Assembly: GCF_001636545.1 (NCBI RefSeq)
Contig: NZ_JFHK01000015.1
Coordinates: 55,867 to 119,866 of the forward strand
Direction: 5' to 3'
DNA: 64,000 nt
Source: Kosmotoga arenicorallina S304
GTDB taxonomy: Bacteria; Thermotogota; Thermotogae; Petrotogales; Kosmotogaceae
The translations under genes were made by a program, and so were the position numbers. The first letter of the stretch is position 1; each line of letters begins with the position of its first letter. The notes below the pieces were generated by a model. That model was not told the origin of the DNA. It ran no database searches and saw nothing but the letters and a program-made list of their open reading frames with translations. Positions 36,311 to 44,422 of this stretch are shown here, one piece after another.

Positions 36311-36765
36311 AGCGAATACTCGTTAGTGCCTGTCTTTTCGGAATAAATTGCAATTACAAAGGCAAGAACAACCTGAATTATCGCATATTTTCCCTGATGA
36401 AGGATTTTGCCTTAATTCCTGTTTGCCCTGAGCAGCTTGCAGGCTTGCCCACTCCCCGGCCAAGAGCTGAAATAATTGGTGGAAAGGGCTGGGTACCGGG
36501 TTCGAGGGTGGTAAATGAGTTTGGCGTTGATATAACAACGGTCTTTGAAAAGGGTGCAGAAGAGACATTGAAAATTGCAAGGCTCTTTGAAGTCGAACTT
36601 GCCATTTTGAAGGGTGGAAGTCCTTCATGTGGTACGCAGCATGTCTACGACGGCACTTTCAGTTCGATTCTGGTTCCGGGAGTTGGGGTAACTGCCGCTC
36701 TTTTACGAAAAAATGGTATAGAAGTTCTTTCAGAGGATGAAATTGAATACCTTATCGGGTCTTGA
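36307..36765 (+). CDS. DUF523 family protein
   Basis: A 152-residue protein with the DUF523 pattern: ILVSACLFGINCNYKG at the start, PVCPEQLAGLPTPRPRAEI, and KGGSPSCG near residue 103. Conserved cysteines (ACLFGINC, VCPEQ, SPSCG) suggest a metal or cluster site, in the way of thiouracil-desulfurase-like members. The function is not established. It overlaps the peptidase gene by four bases. Confidence 0.88.
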   Translation: MKRILVSACLFGINCNYKGKNNLNYRIFSLMKDFALIPVCPEQLAGLPTPRPRAEIIGGKGWVPGSRVVNEFGVDITTVFEKGAEETLKIARLFEVELAILKGGSPSCGTQHVYDGTFSSILVPGVGVTAALLRKNGIEVLSEDEIEYLIGS

Positions 36766-36772
36766 GGTGAAA

Positions 36773-37240
36773 ATGCCCAGCAAGAAACGAAGTAAAGGGA
36801 CGTTAAGTCTTGTAGAAGAAAAAAAGCTGAAAACAAGATACAGGAAACTCAGTTATGGCGCATGGATAACTGGTTTCTCTTCATTAGCGCTGCTGCTTTT
36901 CCAGAATTACGGAGATATCCTTGCCCTTATTCGTGGTGGAATGATAACCATGCTGCTTGTTTTGGATTTTATTGGCTTTTGCCTGGCGCTGCTACTTTTC
37001 TCTATGGCAACTTTGTATTCCTTTTTGATGGAAAAGCGGAATTGGGTAATAGCAAACGCTTTGCTGGCAGTGGTGGTTTTTCTATCCCTGTACCTGTTTT
37101 CAGCGAAAATCCCCTTTGTAGATAGCCATGGAACACTTCGCGAAATTACACCCCATTTTCTAAGATACATAGCACTTGGAACTACCTTTGGCGGGCTTTT
37201 TCTTGCTCTGATAGCTTTTCTTAAAAGGAAAGAAAATTGA
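36773..37240 (+). CDS. Small membrane protein of unknown function
   Basis: A 155-residue protein with a basic N-terminus (MPSKKRSKGT) and about four membrane helices (WITGFSSLALLLF, GMITMLLVLDFIGFCLALLLFSMATLY, WVIANALLAVVVFLSLYLF, IALGTTFGGLFLALIAFL). I recognise no family. The ATG at 36773 has TTGAGGTGAAA before it. It is the last gene of the gatA-led run and ends six bases before the SRP RNA gene on the other strand; I see no separate terminator for this run. Confidence 0.6.
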   Translation: MPSKKRSKGTLSLVEEKKLKTRYRKLSYGAWITGFSSLALLLFQNYGDILALIRGGMITMLLVLDFIGFCLALLLFSMATLYSFLMEKRNWVIANALLAVVVFLSLYLFSAKIPFVDSHGTLREITPHFLRYIALGTTFGGLFLALIAFLKRKEN

Positions 37241-37245
37241 AGAAA

Positions 37246-37513
37246 GCACCATGCATCCACCTTCGACTAACCGAGACCGGACCGGTTACGCTTTCGAACT
37301 CAGGTTGAGCACTCCTGCGGCACACGGTAAGCCCGCTTATGGCTGCTTCCTTCCGGACCTGACCAGGTTCACAGGTTCCCGTTGCGCAGGACCCAACCAT
37401 CAACATCCTCCAGCGCACCGCGTTCCGACCAGGGCAGCCTCTGGTGGCCTTCGACCCCGCATATGGCGGATTTCGGGTACAGGGAACCGCCAGCTCCCCG
37501 CCTAGCATGGTGC
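37246..37513 (-). ncRNA. ffs: Signal recognition particle RNA, long bacterial form with Alu domain
   Basis: The minus strand contains the universal S-domain core CAGGTCCGGAAGGAAGCAGC (plus-strand complement at 37351-37370), with the GGAA tetraloop. The 5' end GCACCATGC (37505-37513) pairs with the 3' end GCATGGTGC (37246-37254), closing a molecule of about 268 nucleotides. The 5' part has GGUUCCCUGUACCCGAAAUCC-like sequence expected in the Alu-type domain of long SRP RNAs (Bacillus type). The RNA pairs with Ffh to target membrane proteins. It has its own promoter, with transcription starting at the helix end. Confidence 0.96.
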
Positions 37514-37519
37514 GTTTAC

Positions 37520-37548
37520 ATTATACCCTGATTTGCTCTTCACTTCAA
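37520..37548 (-). promoter_or_regulatory. Predicted sigma-A promoter for SRP RNA
   Basis: On the minus strand TTGAAG (37543-37548), a 17-base spacer and TATAAT (37520-37525). The predicted start is 6 to 7 bases later, exactly at the closing helix of the RNA. Confidence 0.85.
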
Positions 37549-37555
37549 GAGGCAA

Positions 37556-38872
37556 CTATTTAAGAAAGGTCCGAAGGATTGAATCAGTGTAATCCTTTTT
37601 TATGCCGGGAATCATAATAGTTTTAAACTTCATTGATTTTAGTTTCAAATATTCATCTTCCACCGGATCCACATTCAAAGCAAGCAAAGAACCGGAGTTA
37701 TATTTGATACCTTTGATAATGGTGATAAGCTCGCTGACAATTCCCGTATTCAATGCCCTTGCTTCTCCCTGATCGCACAGAACACCAGAAACAGGCGGAT
37801 TGACCATTGCAGTCGCAACAGCCAGTTTTTCATCTCTTGAGAATTCGTTAAGATTCAGTTCTTTGTTCGCTTCTTTGACGAGATAATTTTCGCTGCTGTA
37901 AAACAGCTCTTTTGCCCGGTTGACAACGCTTCGATCGGGGATGGTAAAGATCTTGATATCGTTTTCATGAGCGAATCGGACAGCTTCGCCATTGAAAACC
38001 CCGCAAAATGTTCCAACACCAAGGGCAGAGAGTCTTCTCATGATGGGGTAATCAATGGTGAAGCTGGAAGCATACATCATTCCGTGGCTGCTGTAATGCC
38101 TTTTTATATGGCCATTTACGGATGCATGAAGTACTTTTCCATTTGTTAGAAAGGCAGATACATCTCCAAGAAGGTCATATAGTTTCATGAAAGCGGCAGC
38201 ATTGTTGACATCTTCTGCCTCAATTCCCACCGAAGGATTTGCAAGGTGAACTTCATCCAGAAGGCCCGGATATCCTTCTATTTTATATAAAGAACCACCG
38301 GAGAATGTAGGTATAACATATTCTAAAACAAGGTACTCGTATTTCTCAGATGCGAATAGCTGAGAGAATTCCTTGTGGGCAGTGGAGATGTACGAAGAAA
38401 TGCTGTATAACCCTTTCAATGCGAGCCTTCTTCGCTTTTGAAGCAAAATATCGCCACAGTAAGTCATGTTGTCTATTGCATCTTCATAGTCGCCGGGATC
38501 TGTCAACAACACAATATCTCGATAATTTCTAATGGAAGCTGAAACCAGAGCCAATTTTCCCGCATCAATGCTCAAACCGCTTTCATATTCCAGGTCGAAA
38601 TCGCGATTGAAATTCGTTATTACCATATCAAATCCTGGATTTGCACCCTTGCCGTGGTTCATTTGCGATGCTGTTAGATAAAGCATTTCACTATCTGAAT
38701 GTGTGCCATCGAAGAAGTCCTTCAATCTCAAAGCATCGATTCCCGACTCTATAAGGTAATTGTAATTCATTGTATCGGATACAATTTCGGCACCATTGGC
38801 ACTCAGAAAATTGCAAAGCTCCAGAAGATTCTCCCTATCACTCACAGTTACAAGAACTCTTTTTATGTTCAA
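37556..38872 (-). CDS. Divergent PurH (AICAR transformylase/IMP cyclohydrolase) homologue with altered active site
   Basis: A 438-residue protein whose course follows PurH: KRVLVTVSDRENLLELCNFL at the start, LALVSASIRNYRDIVLLTDP in the cyclohydrolase part, ALKGLYSISSYIS, and a C-terminal end (ALNTGIVSELITIIKGI...LALNVDPVEDE) like the transformylase C-terminus. The transformylase signature KHxxPCG is not present; the region reads SAFLTNGKVLHASVNGH. It is short, like the T. maritima enzyme, but far more divergent. It may be a paralogue with a new role or a purine-binding protein. The start is TTG at 38872 behind GGAGGTG. No purine genes are nearby. Confidence 0.6.
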   Translation of the reverse strand: MNIKRVLVTVSDRENLLELCNFLSANGAEIVSDTMNYNYLIESGIDALRLKDFFDGTHSDSEMLYLTASQMNHGKGANPGFDMVITNFNRDFDLEYESGLSIDAGKLALVSASIRNYRDIVLLTDPGDYEDAIDNMTYCGDILLQKRRRLALKGLYSISSYISTAHKEFSQLFASEKYEYLVLEYVIPTFSGGSLYKIEGYPGLLDEVHLANPSVGIEAEDVNNAAAFMKLYDLLGDVSAFLTNGKVLHASVNGHIKRHYSSHGMMYASSFTIDYPIMRRLSALGVGTFCGVFNGEAVRFAHENDIKIFTIPDRSVVNRAKELFYSSENYLVKEANKELNLNEFSRDEKLAVATAMVNPPVSGVLCDQGEARALNTGIVSELITIIKGIKYNSGSLLALNVDPVEDEYLKLKSMKFKTIMIPGIKKDYTDSILRTFLK

Positions 38873-38913
38873 ACTTCCACCTCCACAACTCAATTCTAAC
38901 AGAAGTACTTTGT

Positions 38914-38942
38914 TTGCATTTTAACACTCAAAATAGTATTAT
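38914..38942 (+). promoter_or_regulatory. Predicted sigma-A promoter for glnA
   Basis: TTGCAT (38914-38919), a 17-base spacer and TATTAT (38937-38942). It leaves a leader of nearly 90 bases before glnA. Confidence 0.55.
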
Positions 38943-38953
38943 AAGAATTAAAT

Positions 38954-39029
38954 GCTCTTCGTATTTCAAATCTTTTAAAAGTAGTCGGGTCTTTTACTTC
39001 GAAGAGCCCCTGTAAAAACAATAAAGGGG
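38954..39029 (+). promoter_or_regulatory. Structured 5' leader of glnA with two competing stems
   Basis: GCTCTTCG (38954-38961) can pair with CGAAGAGC (39000-39007). Downstream, CCCCT (39007-39011) can pair with AGGGG (39025-39029), which is part of the glnA ribosome binding site. The two stems share base 39007, so they may compete and control translation. No known riboswitch class is recognised. Confidence 0.4.
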
Positions 39030-39036
39030 TGAGCAA

Positions 39037-40359
39037 ATGGTAAAGAAAACACTTGATTTTGCTGAAGCTGAAGAGGTTAAGCTTGTTCGCCTTCAAATAA
39101 CGGACATAAACGGCACCTTAAAAAATGTCGAGCTTCCTGTGAAACGCCTTGAAGAAGCTTTGTTAAAGGGCGTTATGTTTGATGGTTCTTCTATAGATGG
39201 ATTCGTAAGGATTGAAGAATCCGACATGTTGCTCTTTCCAGACCCCCGCACTGCTTCCCTTTTGCCATGGAAATCCGATTTTGAAAAGACCATCAGGCTT
39301 ATTTGTGATGTAATGCTTCCTGACGGATCACCCTTCGAAGGTGATCCAAGATACCGGTTAAGAAGGATCGTAGAAAAGGCTAAAACAATGGGGTTTGAGG
39401 CCTTTGCCGGACCTGAACCGGAATTCTTTCTGATAAACCGGCAGGAAAACGATTCAAAAACAGGAGGGATAAAACTCCTTGACCGGGGTAGTTATTTTGA
39501 TATGTTACCCGTTGATAATGGCGAAGAAACTCGAAAAAATATAGTTGTTGCGCTGGAAAAAATGGGTTTTGAAGTGGAGGCGGCACATCATGAGGTAGCG
39601 CCTTCACAGCATGAAGTGGATTTCCGTTATACAGACATATTGCAAACAGCCGATAATATCCAGACATTCAAATGGGTTGTAAAAACTATAGCCATGCTTA
39701 ATGGAATTCAGGCAACTTTCATGCCGAAACCCTTTGAAGGGATTAATGGTTCTGGCATGCATATACATCTCAGCCTCTTTTCGAAAGGTAAAAATGCCTT
39801 TTACGATCCTGACAAATCCTATGAACTAAGTGATATTGCTGTTTTCTTCATTGGCGGGATTTTGAAATATGCGTCTGAACTCACCGCGGTTACTAACCCG
39901 ACAGTTAACAGCTACAAGCGATTAGTCCCGGGTTATGAAGCACCTGTGAATATCTCATGGGCTCTTGGAAACAGAAGTGCGATGATAAGGGTTCCTTCGG
40001 TTCGGGGACAGGCAACACGGATTGAAATAAGAAATCCAGATCCTACTTGCAATCCCTATCTTGCTCTTGCGGTTATACTGGCTGCTGGTTTGAAGGGGAT
40101 CGAAGAAGAAATCCTTCCCCCTAAACCTGTTGACAGAAATATCTTTGAGCTTGACAGCGGTGAAAAGCTAAAACGCAAAATAGGATTTTTGCCCGGGGAT
40201 TTGAAAGAGGCAACAGAAAAAACTGAAAAGAGCATACTTGTCCGCGAAGTCCTTGGAAAGCACATATTTGAAAAGTTTATCGAAACTAAAAAGCTTGAAT
40301 GGGAAAGGTTCATGAAAAGTGTAACTAATTGGGAACTGTCAGAATATATAGAGTATTAA
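39037..40359 (+). CDS. glnA: Glutamine synthetase type I (short alpha form)
   Basis: A 440-residue glutamine synthetase. Motifs: VMFDGSSIDGF, the metal and ATP site FAGPEPEFFL, KPFEGINGSGMHIHLSL, and NRSAMIRVPSVRG with the glutamate-binding Arg. The length and lack of the 25-residue insertion fit the alpha subtype, which is not regulated by adenylylation (family knowledge). It assimilates ammonia, complementing the glutamate dehydrogenase at 54267. It has its own promoter and a structured leader. Confidence 0.96.
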   Translation: MVKKTLDFAEAEEVKLVRLQITDINGTLKNVELPVKRLEEALLKGVMFDGSSIDGFVRIEESDMLLFPDPRTASLLPWKSDFEKTIRLICDVMLPDGSPFEGDPRYRLRRIVEKAKTMGFEAFAGPEPEFFLINRQENDSKTGGIKLLDRGSYFDMLPVDNGEETRKNIVVALEKMGFEVEAAHHEVAPSQHEVDFRYTDILQTADNIQTFKWVVKTIAMLNGIQATFMPKPFEGINGSGMHIHLSLFSKGKNAFYDPDKSYELSDIAVFFIGGILKYASELTAVTNPTVNSYKRLVPGYEAPVNISWALGNRSAMIRVPSVRGQATRIEIRNPDPTCNPYLALAVILAAGLKGIEEEILPPKPVDRNIFELDSGEKLKRKIGFLPGDLKEATEKTEKSILVREVLGKHIFEKFIETKKLEWERFMKSVTNWELSEYIEY

Positions 40360-40390
40360 ACTGAAAGGGTTAAAAATCAGGAATTCTTTA

Positions 40391-40407
40391 CGAAACATTG
40401 TGTTTCG
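40391..40407 (+). promoter_or_regulatory. Inverted repeat overlapping the rpsF promoter -35
   Basis: CGAAACA (40391-40397), spacer TTG, TGTTTCG (40401-40407) is a perfect seven-base inverted repeat. Its right arm overlaps the -35 hexamer at 40405-40410. No T-run follows, so it is more like an operator than a glnA terminator. Confidence 0.45.
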
Positions 40408-40434
40408 ACAAGCAAAGTTGTTATGTGCTATAAT
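40405..40434 (+). promoter_or_regulatory. Predicted sigma-A promoter for rpsF-ssb-rpsR
   Basis: TCGACA (40405-40410), an 18-base spacer and a perfect TATAAT (40429-40434). Confidence 0.7.
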
Positions 40435-40449
40435 GCATTGTTGTTAATT

Positions 40450-40471
40450 CCCGCTTTGTCTGAGGACAAGG
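40450..40471 (+). promoter_or_regulatory. Candidate S6:S18-binding leader hairpin of the rpsF operon
   Basis: Directly after CCCG (40450-40453), CTTTGTC (40454-40460) and GACAAGG (40465-40471) form a stem with loop TGAG and one G-U pair. Leaders of rpsF operons in many bacteria carry a CCG next to a hairpin that binds the S6:S18 complex and gives feedback control. The match here is by position and the CCG; the outer stem is not clear. Confidence 0.45.
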
Positions 40472-40498
40472 CCATAAGTCCATGGGAGGAGGTAAAAA

Positions 40499-40957
40499 AT
40501 GTCTGAAAAAAGGATCTACGAAACCATGTTTATCGTCTCGCCACAGCTTGACGAAGAACAGAGAAATGACCTTGCAGAAAAGGTGAAGAACTACATTGAA
40601 GAGAGAGTCGGGGGCGAGATCGAGAAGTTCGACCGCTGGGGAATGCGGAAGCTCGCATATCGTGTGAGAAAAGGATTTACGGAAGGCGATTACACCCTTA
40701 TCCTTTTCCGCGCTGACCCTGAAAAGGTTAACGTACTCGAAAGGCTTTTCAACATCACCCCTGATATTTTCAGGTGGCAGACCTTCCGGAGAGAAGACCT
40801 TGAAAAGGAAGAGAAAAAGAAAGAAAAACCGGAAGTCGAGAAGGCTCCTGAGGAAGTAGTTGAGACAATTGTTGAAACTGCTCCAGAAACTGTCGAAGAA
40901 GTGTCCAATGACGCGCCTGCAACAGAAGAAAAGCCTGAAGAAAAGGCGGAGGAATAA
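40499..40957 (+). CDS. rpsF: 30S ribosomal protein S6 with acidic C-terminal tail
   Basis: The first 100 residues are S6 (RIYETMFIVSPQLDEEQ, KFDRWGMRKLAYRVRKGFTEGDYTLILF). Residues 100-152 are an added low-complexity tail rich in Glu, Pro, Val and Lys. S6 binds S18 in the small subunit, and the genes flank ssb here as in most bacteria. AGGAGG lies seven bases before the ATG. The tail is longer than in typical S6 and probably disordered. Confidence 0.95.
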   Translation: MSEKRIYETMFIVSPQLDEEQRNDLAEKVKNYIEERVGGEIEKFDRWGMRKLAYRVRKGFTEGDYTLILFRADPEKVNVLERLFNITPDIFRWQTFRREDLEKEEKKKEKPEVEKAPEEVVETIVETAPETVEEVSNDAPATEEKPEEKAEE

Positions 40958-40959
40958 TC

Positions 40960-41412
40960 ATGTCTATCAGCTACAACAAAGTGGTTCTTGTTGGACGCTT
41001 AACCAGAGATCCCGAAATAAAATTCAGTACCAGTGGAACCCAGATTTCCCTTTTCACCCTTGCCGTTGATAGACCAATGAGAAGCGGCATGGATGATAGC
41101 GGGAATACTGATTTCATAAAGATTGTTAGTTTCGGGAAACTCGCCGAATTCGCTGGAAACTATTTGACCAAGGGAAGGCTGGTTCTGGTAGAAGGGTCGC
41201 TCAGGATCAGAAAATGGAAAACAGCTGATGGAGATCCGCGCAGCACTGTTGAAATAGTTGCGAATGCGATACGATTTCTTGAAACCAGATCACAGGTTGA
41301 AAGCACACCAGAAGTCATAGACGAACCCGAAGAAAAAACTGACCTAAGCGACGACATAACTTTCTTTGGAAGCGAACCCGCTGACACTAACGACGACGAT
41401 ATCCCATTTTAA
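40960..41412 (+). CDS. ssb: Single-stranded DNA-binding protein
   Basis: A 150-residue OB-fold protein: YNKVVLVGRLTRDPEIKFSTSGTQIS at the start, DFIKIVSFGKLAEFAGNYLTKGRLVLVEG in the core, an acidic linker, and the C-terminal tail DTNDDDIPF that recruits repair and replication proteins. It sits between rpsF and rpsR, the standard arrangement, two bases after rpsF. Confidence 0.96.
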   Translation: MSISYNKVVLVGRLTRDPEIKFSTSGTQISLFTLAVDRPMRSGMDDSGNTDFIKIVSFGKLAEFAGNYLTKGRLVLVEGSLRIRKWKTADGDPRSTVEIVANAIRFLETRSQVESTPEVIDEPEEKTDLSDDITFFGSEPADTNDDDIPF

Positions 41413-41435
41413 TCAGAAATGAGGAGGAATAAAAA

Positions 41436-41663
41436 ATGAGAGAAAGAAGAAAGAGAAGAACAAAAAAGAAATGCAGACTTTGTGGCATGAAGATCAACTA
41501 TGTTGACTATAAAAACACTTCCCTTTTAAGAGACTTCATGACAGACAAGGGGAAAATCATTCCAAAAAGAATCACCGGAAACTGTGCCAAACATCAGAGG
41601 ATGATAAAAACAGCAATAAAGCGCGCAAGACACATGGCACTGCTTCCATTTACCAAGGAATAA
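41436..41663 (+). CDS. rpsR: 30S ribosomal protein S18, cysteine-containing form
   Basis: A 75-residue S18: [30 protein letters not shown] is diagnostic. CRLCGMK near residue 12 plus Cys in GNCAKH suggest a zinc-binding (C+) form. The start follows GAGGAGG. A terminator-type hairpin follows directly, separating it from rplI. Confidence 0.95.
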   Translation: MRERRKRRTKKKCRLCGMKINYVDYKNTSLLRDFMTDKGKIIPKRITGNCAKHQRMIKTAIKRARHMALLPFTKE

Positions 41664-41694
41664 AAAAAGGGGAGGCCGAAAGCCTCCCTTTTTT
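41664..41694 (+). terminator. Terminator or attenuator between rpsR and rplI
   Basis: Stem GGGAGGC (41670-41676) and GCCTCCC (41682-41688), loop CGAAA, flanked by an A-run before and six T after. rplI begins only 18 bases beyond with no promoter visible, so partial readthrough is likely. Confidence 0.85.
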
Positions 41695-41711
41695 AACCGG
41701 GGGGTGAAAGA

Positions 41712-42167
41712 GTGAAAGTCATTCTTCTCAAAGATGTTCCAAAGCTCGGGAAAAAAGGCGAACTCAAAGAAGTTTCAAATGGTTACGGGAGAAATTACCT
41801 TATTCCAAGAGGATTAGCTGTTGAAGCTACATCCAGCGAACTTGCAAAGCTCCGTGCACAGCGCGAGCAAAAAGAGAAGCATGAAGAGATGATAAGAAGA
41901 AAAAGCGAGGATCTGTTAAAAAAGCTCCTTCAAAAGCACTTCAGGTTAAAGGCAAAAGCTGGTTCTTCTGGAAAGCTTTTCGGCGCTATAACCAGCAAAG
42001 ATATCGCCGAACTGATCTCAAAAGAATTGCAAATCGAATTTGATAGAAAGCACATAATACTCTCTGATAACATAAAAAAGCTGGGCGATTACGAAATTGA
42101 AATCAAACTTCCCGGAAATGTGAGGGGAAAGATAAAAGTCTCAATAGAAAGTTCAGAGGTGGAATAA
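41712..42167 (+). CDS. rplI: 50S ribosomal protein L9
   Basis: A 151-residue protein: MKVILLKDVPKLGKKGELKEVSNGYGRNYLIPRGLA is the L9 N-domain, then a long central helix and the C-terminal domain (GKLFGAITSKDIAELI, DYEIEIKLPGNVRGKIKV). The start is GTG behind GGGGGGTG. It is followed one base later by the RNase Z-like gene. Confidence 0.96.
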   Translation: MKVILLKDVPKLGKKGELKEVSNGYGRNYLIPRGLAVEATSSELAKLRAQREQKEKHEEMIRRKSEDLLKKLLQKHFRLKAKAGSSGKLFGAITSKDIAELISKELQIEFDRKHIILSDNIKKLGDYEIEIKLPGNVRGKIKVSIESSEVE

Positions 42168-42168
42168 T

Positions 42169-43020
42169 TTGGAGTTTAAGATATACTCCAAGGCGCTTTA
42201 TTCAACCTGGATCCTCTTTCATCCTGAGCGCCTTTTATTTGATGCTGGCGAAAGCATTTCAAGCATTCTCGGAAACAGTGTATACGCAATAAGAGATGTA
42301 GTTCTCACCCATGGTCATGTGGATCATATAGCCGGTTTGTGGGGTTTGATAAACACAAGAAATGTAGCTATGGGCGATAGAAAGAAGCCTCTGAGGATAA
42401 TCTTTCCTCGGGGTAATAGAGCCATTCAGGCATATCTTGACTTCATTATTGGCATGAATCCCAGACTGAGATATGAAATCATATTGAAACCGGTAGACCC
42501 GGAAGAAGAGATATTCTTACGGACCGCAGGGAATTTCAAGCGCTGGCTCGTTCCATTCAGGGTAAGGCACACCCCTGGGGAAATTAGCTACGGATATCAT
42601 ATAATTGAAGAGAGAAAGAAACTCAAAGCTGAATTCAGAAGTCTAAACTCTGATGAAATCGTAGCATTGGTAAAAAAGCATGGCCGGGAATATATCACCG
42701 AGAACTTTACTAAAAAAATCCTGACTGTGAGCGGTGATAGCTATGCGCTTCCTCCAGAAGTCATCGAAGACAGCGAAACCCTGTTGCACGAATGCACCTT
42801 TCTAAACGGGAAGGATCGAAAGAACCAAAATCATTCCACTCTGGAAGAAATAGTAGAGAACGTTTGTAAGTCAAAGGGTATTAAAAGACTGATACTTTAT
42901 CATATCTCCGGCCGTTATTCGACAAGAATAAAGAAACTTTCCAAAGCGTTTGTTGAAAAACTCGAGGATAGGGAGTTGAAAATCCACTTCGTTTACCCCG
43001 AAAAACTCTTTGTCCTTTAG
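42169..43020 (+). CDS. rnz: RNase Z-like metallo-beta-lactamase-fold protein
   Basis: A 283-residue protein. The zinc motif THGHVDHIAGLWGL (HxHxDH) is near residue 48; further ligands are SGDSYALPPE and LLHECTFLN near residues 190-210, and the last His in LYHISGRYS. The length agrees with the short Thermotoga tRNase Z rather than the usual 300-plus, and the usual PxKxRN-type motif is not obvious. tRNA 3' processing is the likely role. The start is TTG at 42169. Confidence 0.78.
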   Translation: MEFKIYSKALYSTWILFHPERLLFDAGESISSILGNSVYAIRDVVLTHGHVDHIAGLWGLINTRNVAMGDRKKPLRIIFPRGNRAIQAYLDFIIGMNPRLRYEIILKPVDPEEEIFLRTAGNFKRWLVPFRVRHTPGEISYGYHIIEERKKLKAEFRSLNSDEIVALVKKHGREYITENFTKKILTVSGDSYALPPEVIEDSETLLHECTFLNGKDRKNQNHSTLEEIVENVCKSKGIKRLILYHISGRYSTRIKKLSKAFVEKLEDRELKIHFVYPEKLFVL

Positions 43021-43033
43021 GGGAGGCGAAAAC

Positions 43034-43495
43034 ATGAGTTATGTTGGATGGATGATTTTTGGTGTCGTTCTTCTCGTAGTTGAAATATTAACTCCTACCT
43101 TCTTCTTTCTCTGGTTTTCTATTGCAGCTTTTCTTTCCGGTATTTTGGCTATGTTCGGGTTGAATCTCGGCTGGCAGGTATCGGTTTTTGCTGTCTCAAG
43201 TACATTCCTTGTCATTTTCACACGACCCATAGCGAAAAAGTTAATGGGAGAATCCTCAAGGAAGGTTTATGTGGATGAACTAAAGAAAAGCGTAGCAAGA
43301 GTGGTTCAGGATATAGATGCAGATAAAGGAACCGGTATTGTTAAAATATCTGGTGAAAGCTGGAGAGCGGTATCTGTTGACCCAAAGAAGGTAATAAAGA
43401 AAGGCGAGGAAGTTCTTGTCGAGCGCATCGAAGGAACAACTGTGTACGTAAAGCCGATAGAAACAAAGGCTGAAAAGGAGGGGGAAAAGGCATGA
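43034..43495 (+). CDS. NfeD-family membrane protein
   Basis: A 153-residue protein with two to three membrane helices ([33 protein letters not shown]) and a C-terminal OB-like domain ([43 protein letters not shown]), the NfeD layout. It overlaps the SPFH gene by four bases; NfeD and SPFH proteins form a conserved membrane pair. The ATG at 43034 follows GGGGAGG. Confidence 0.9.
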   Translation: MSYVGWMIFGVVLLVVEILTPTFFFLWFSIAAFLSGILAMFGLNLGWQVSVFAVSSTFLVIFTRPIAKKLMGESSRKVYVDELKKSVARVVQDIDADKGTGIVKISGESWRAVSVDPKKVIKKGEEVLVERIEGTTVYVKPIETKAEKEGEKA

Positions 43496-44418
43496 TAATA
43501 TGGATTGTTCTTGCTGTTGTCATTCTTATCATAGCGGCTTCGGGAATTAAGATCATCAGACCATTCGAAAAAGGCTTGGTTGAAAGGCTCGGGAAATACA
43601 ACCGTGAAGCAGGACCGGGCTTGAATTTCATTATACCCTTTATAGAAAGAATAATCAAGGTTGACCATCGTGAGATGGTAATCGATGTTCCGCCTCAGGA
43701 AGTGATCACAAACGACAACGTAATTGTTACGGTAGATGCGATTATATATTACGAAGTAACAGATGCCTTCAGGGTTATTTATAATGTCAGGAACTTTGAG
43801 GTAGCTGCCATTAAACTGGCGCAGACGAATTTGAGAAATGTGATTGGTGAAATGGAGTTAGACCAGACGCTTACCTCCCGTGAAAGGATAAATGTCAAAC
43901 TTCGTGAAGTGTTAGATGAAGCCACCGACAAATGGGGTGTCAAAGTTACCAGAGTTGAGTTGAAGAAAATTGATCCACCTCAGGATATTATGGATGCCAT
44001 GTCAAAACAGATGAAGGCCGAAAGAACAAAGAGGGCTGTTATTCTTGAAGCAGAAGGTTATAAGCAATCGCAAATCACCAAAGCTGAAGGTGATAAAAGA
44101 TCTGCAATATTAAAGGCAGAAGGTCAGGCTGAAGCCATAAAGAGAGTTGCAGATGCGAACAAGTACAAGTTAATTGCAGAAGCTGAAGGGCAAGCAAATG
44201 CCATTATTAAGGTCTTTGAGGCAATTCATGACGGAAGACCCACCAATGACCTTATTGCGGTGAGATATCTGGAAACTTTGAAGGAAATCGCGAATGGGAC
44301 AGCGAATAAAGTATTCCTTCCTTACGAAGCTTCTGGTTTTCTTGGCAGTATTGCAGCAGTCTCTGAACTCTTTAAGAAAGACGGCTCTTCAACAATGAAA
44401 AAACCCAAAGAGAAGTGA
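43492..44418 (+). CDS. SPFH/stomatin-family membrane protein (QmcA-like)
   Basis: A 308-residue protein with an N-terminal membrane helix, the SPFH domain ([30 protein letters not shown]) and a long Ala-Glu-rich coiled coil with repeated AEG motifs ([18 protein letters not shown]). SPFH proteins form large membrane cages. Pairing with NfeD is the usual genomic context. Confidence 0.92.
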   Translation: MIIWIVLAVVILIIAASGIKIIRPFEKGLVERLGKYNREAGPGLNFIIPFIERIIKVDHREMVIDVPPQEVITNDNVIVTVDAIIYYEVTDAFRVIYNVRNFEVAAIKLAQTNLRNVIGEMELDQTLTSRERINVKLREVLDEATDKWGVKVTRVELKKIDPPQDIMDAMSKQMKAERTKRAVILEAEGYKQSQITKAEGDKRSAILKAEGQAEAIKRVADANKYKLIAEAEGQANAIIKVFEAIHDGRPTNDLIAVRYLETLKEIANGTANKVFLPYEASGFLGSIAAVSELFKKDGSSTMKKPKEK

Positions 44419-44422
44419 TCGA

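Noticed and set aside
37221..37508. Open frames on both strands over 37221-37508
   Set aside because: They lie on the SRP RNA gene, which has the conserved core, closed ends and its own promoter.
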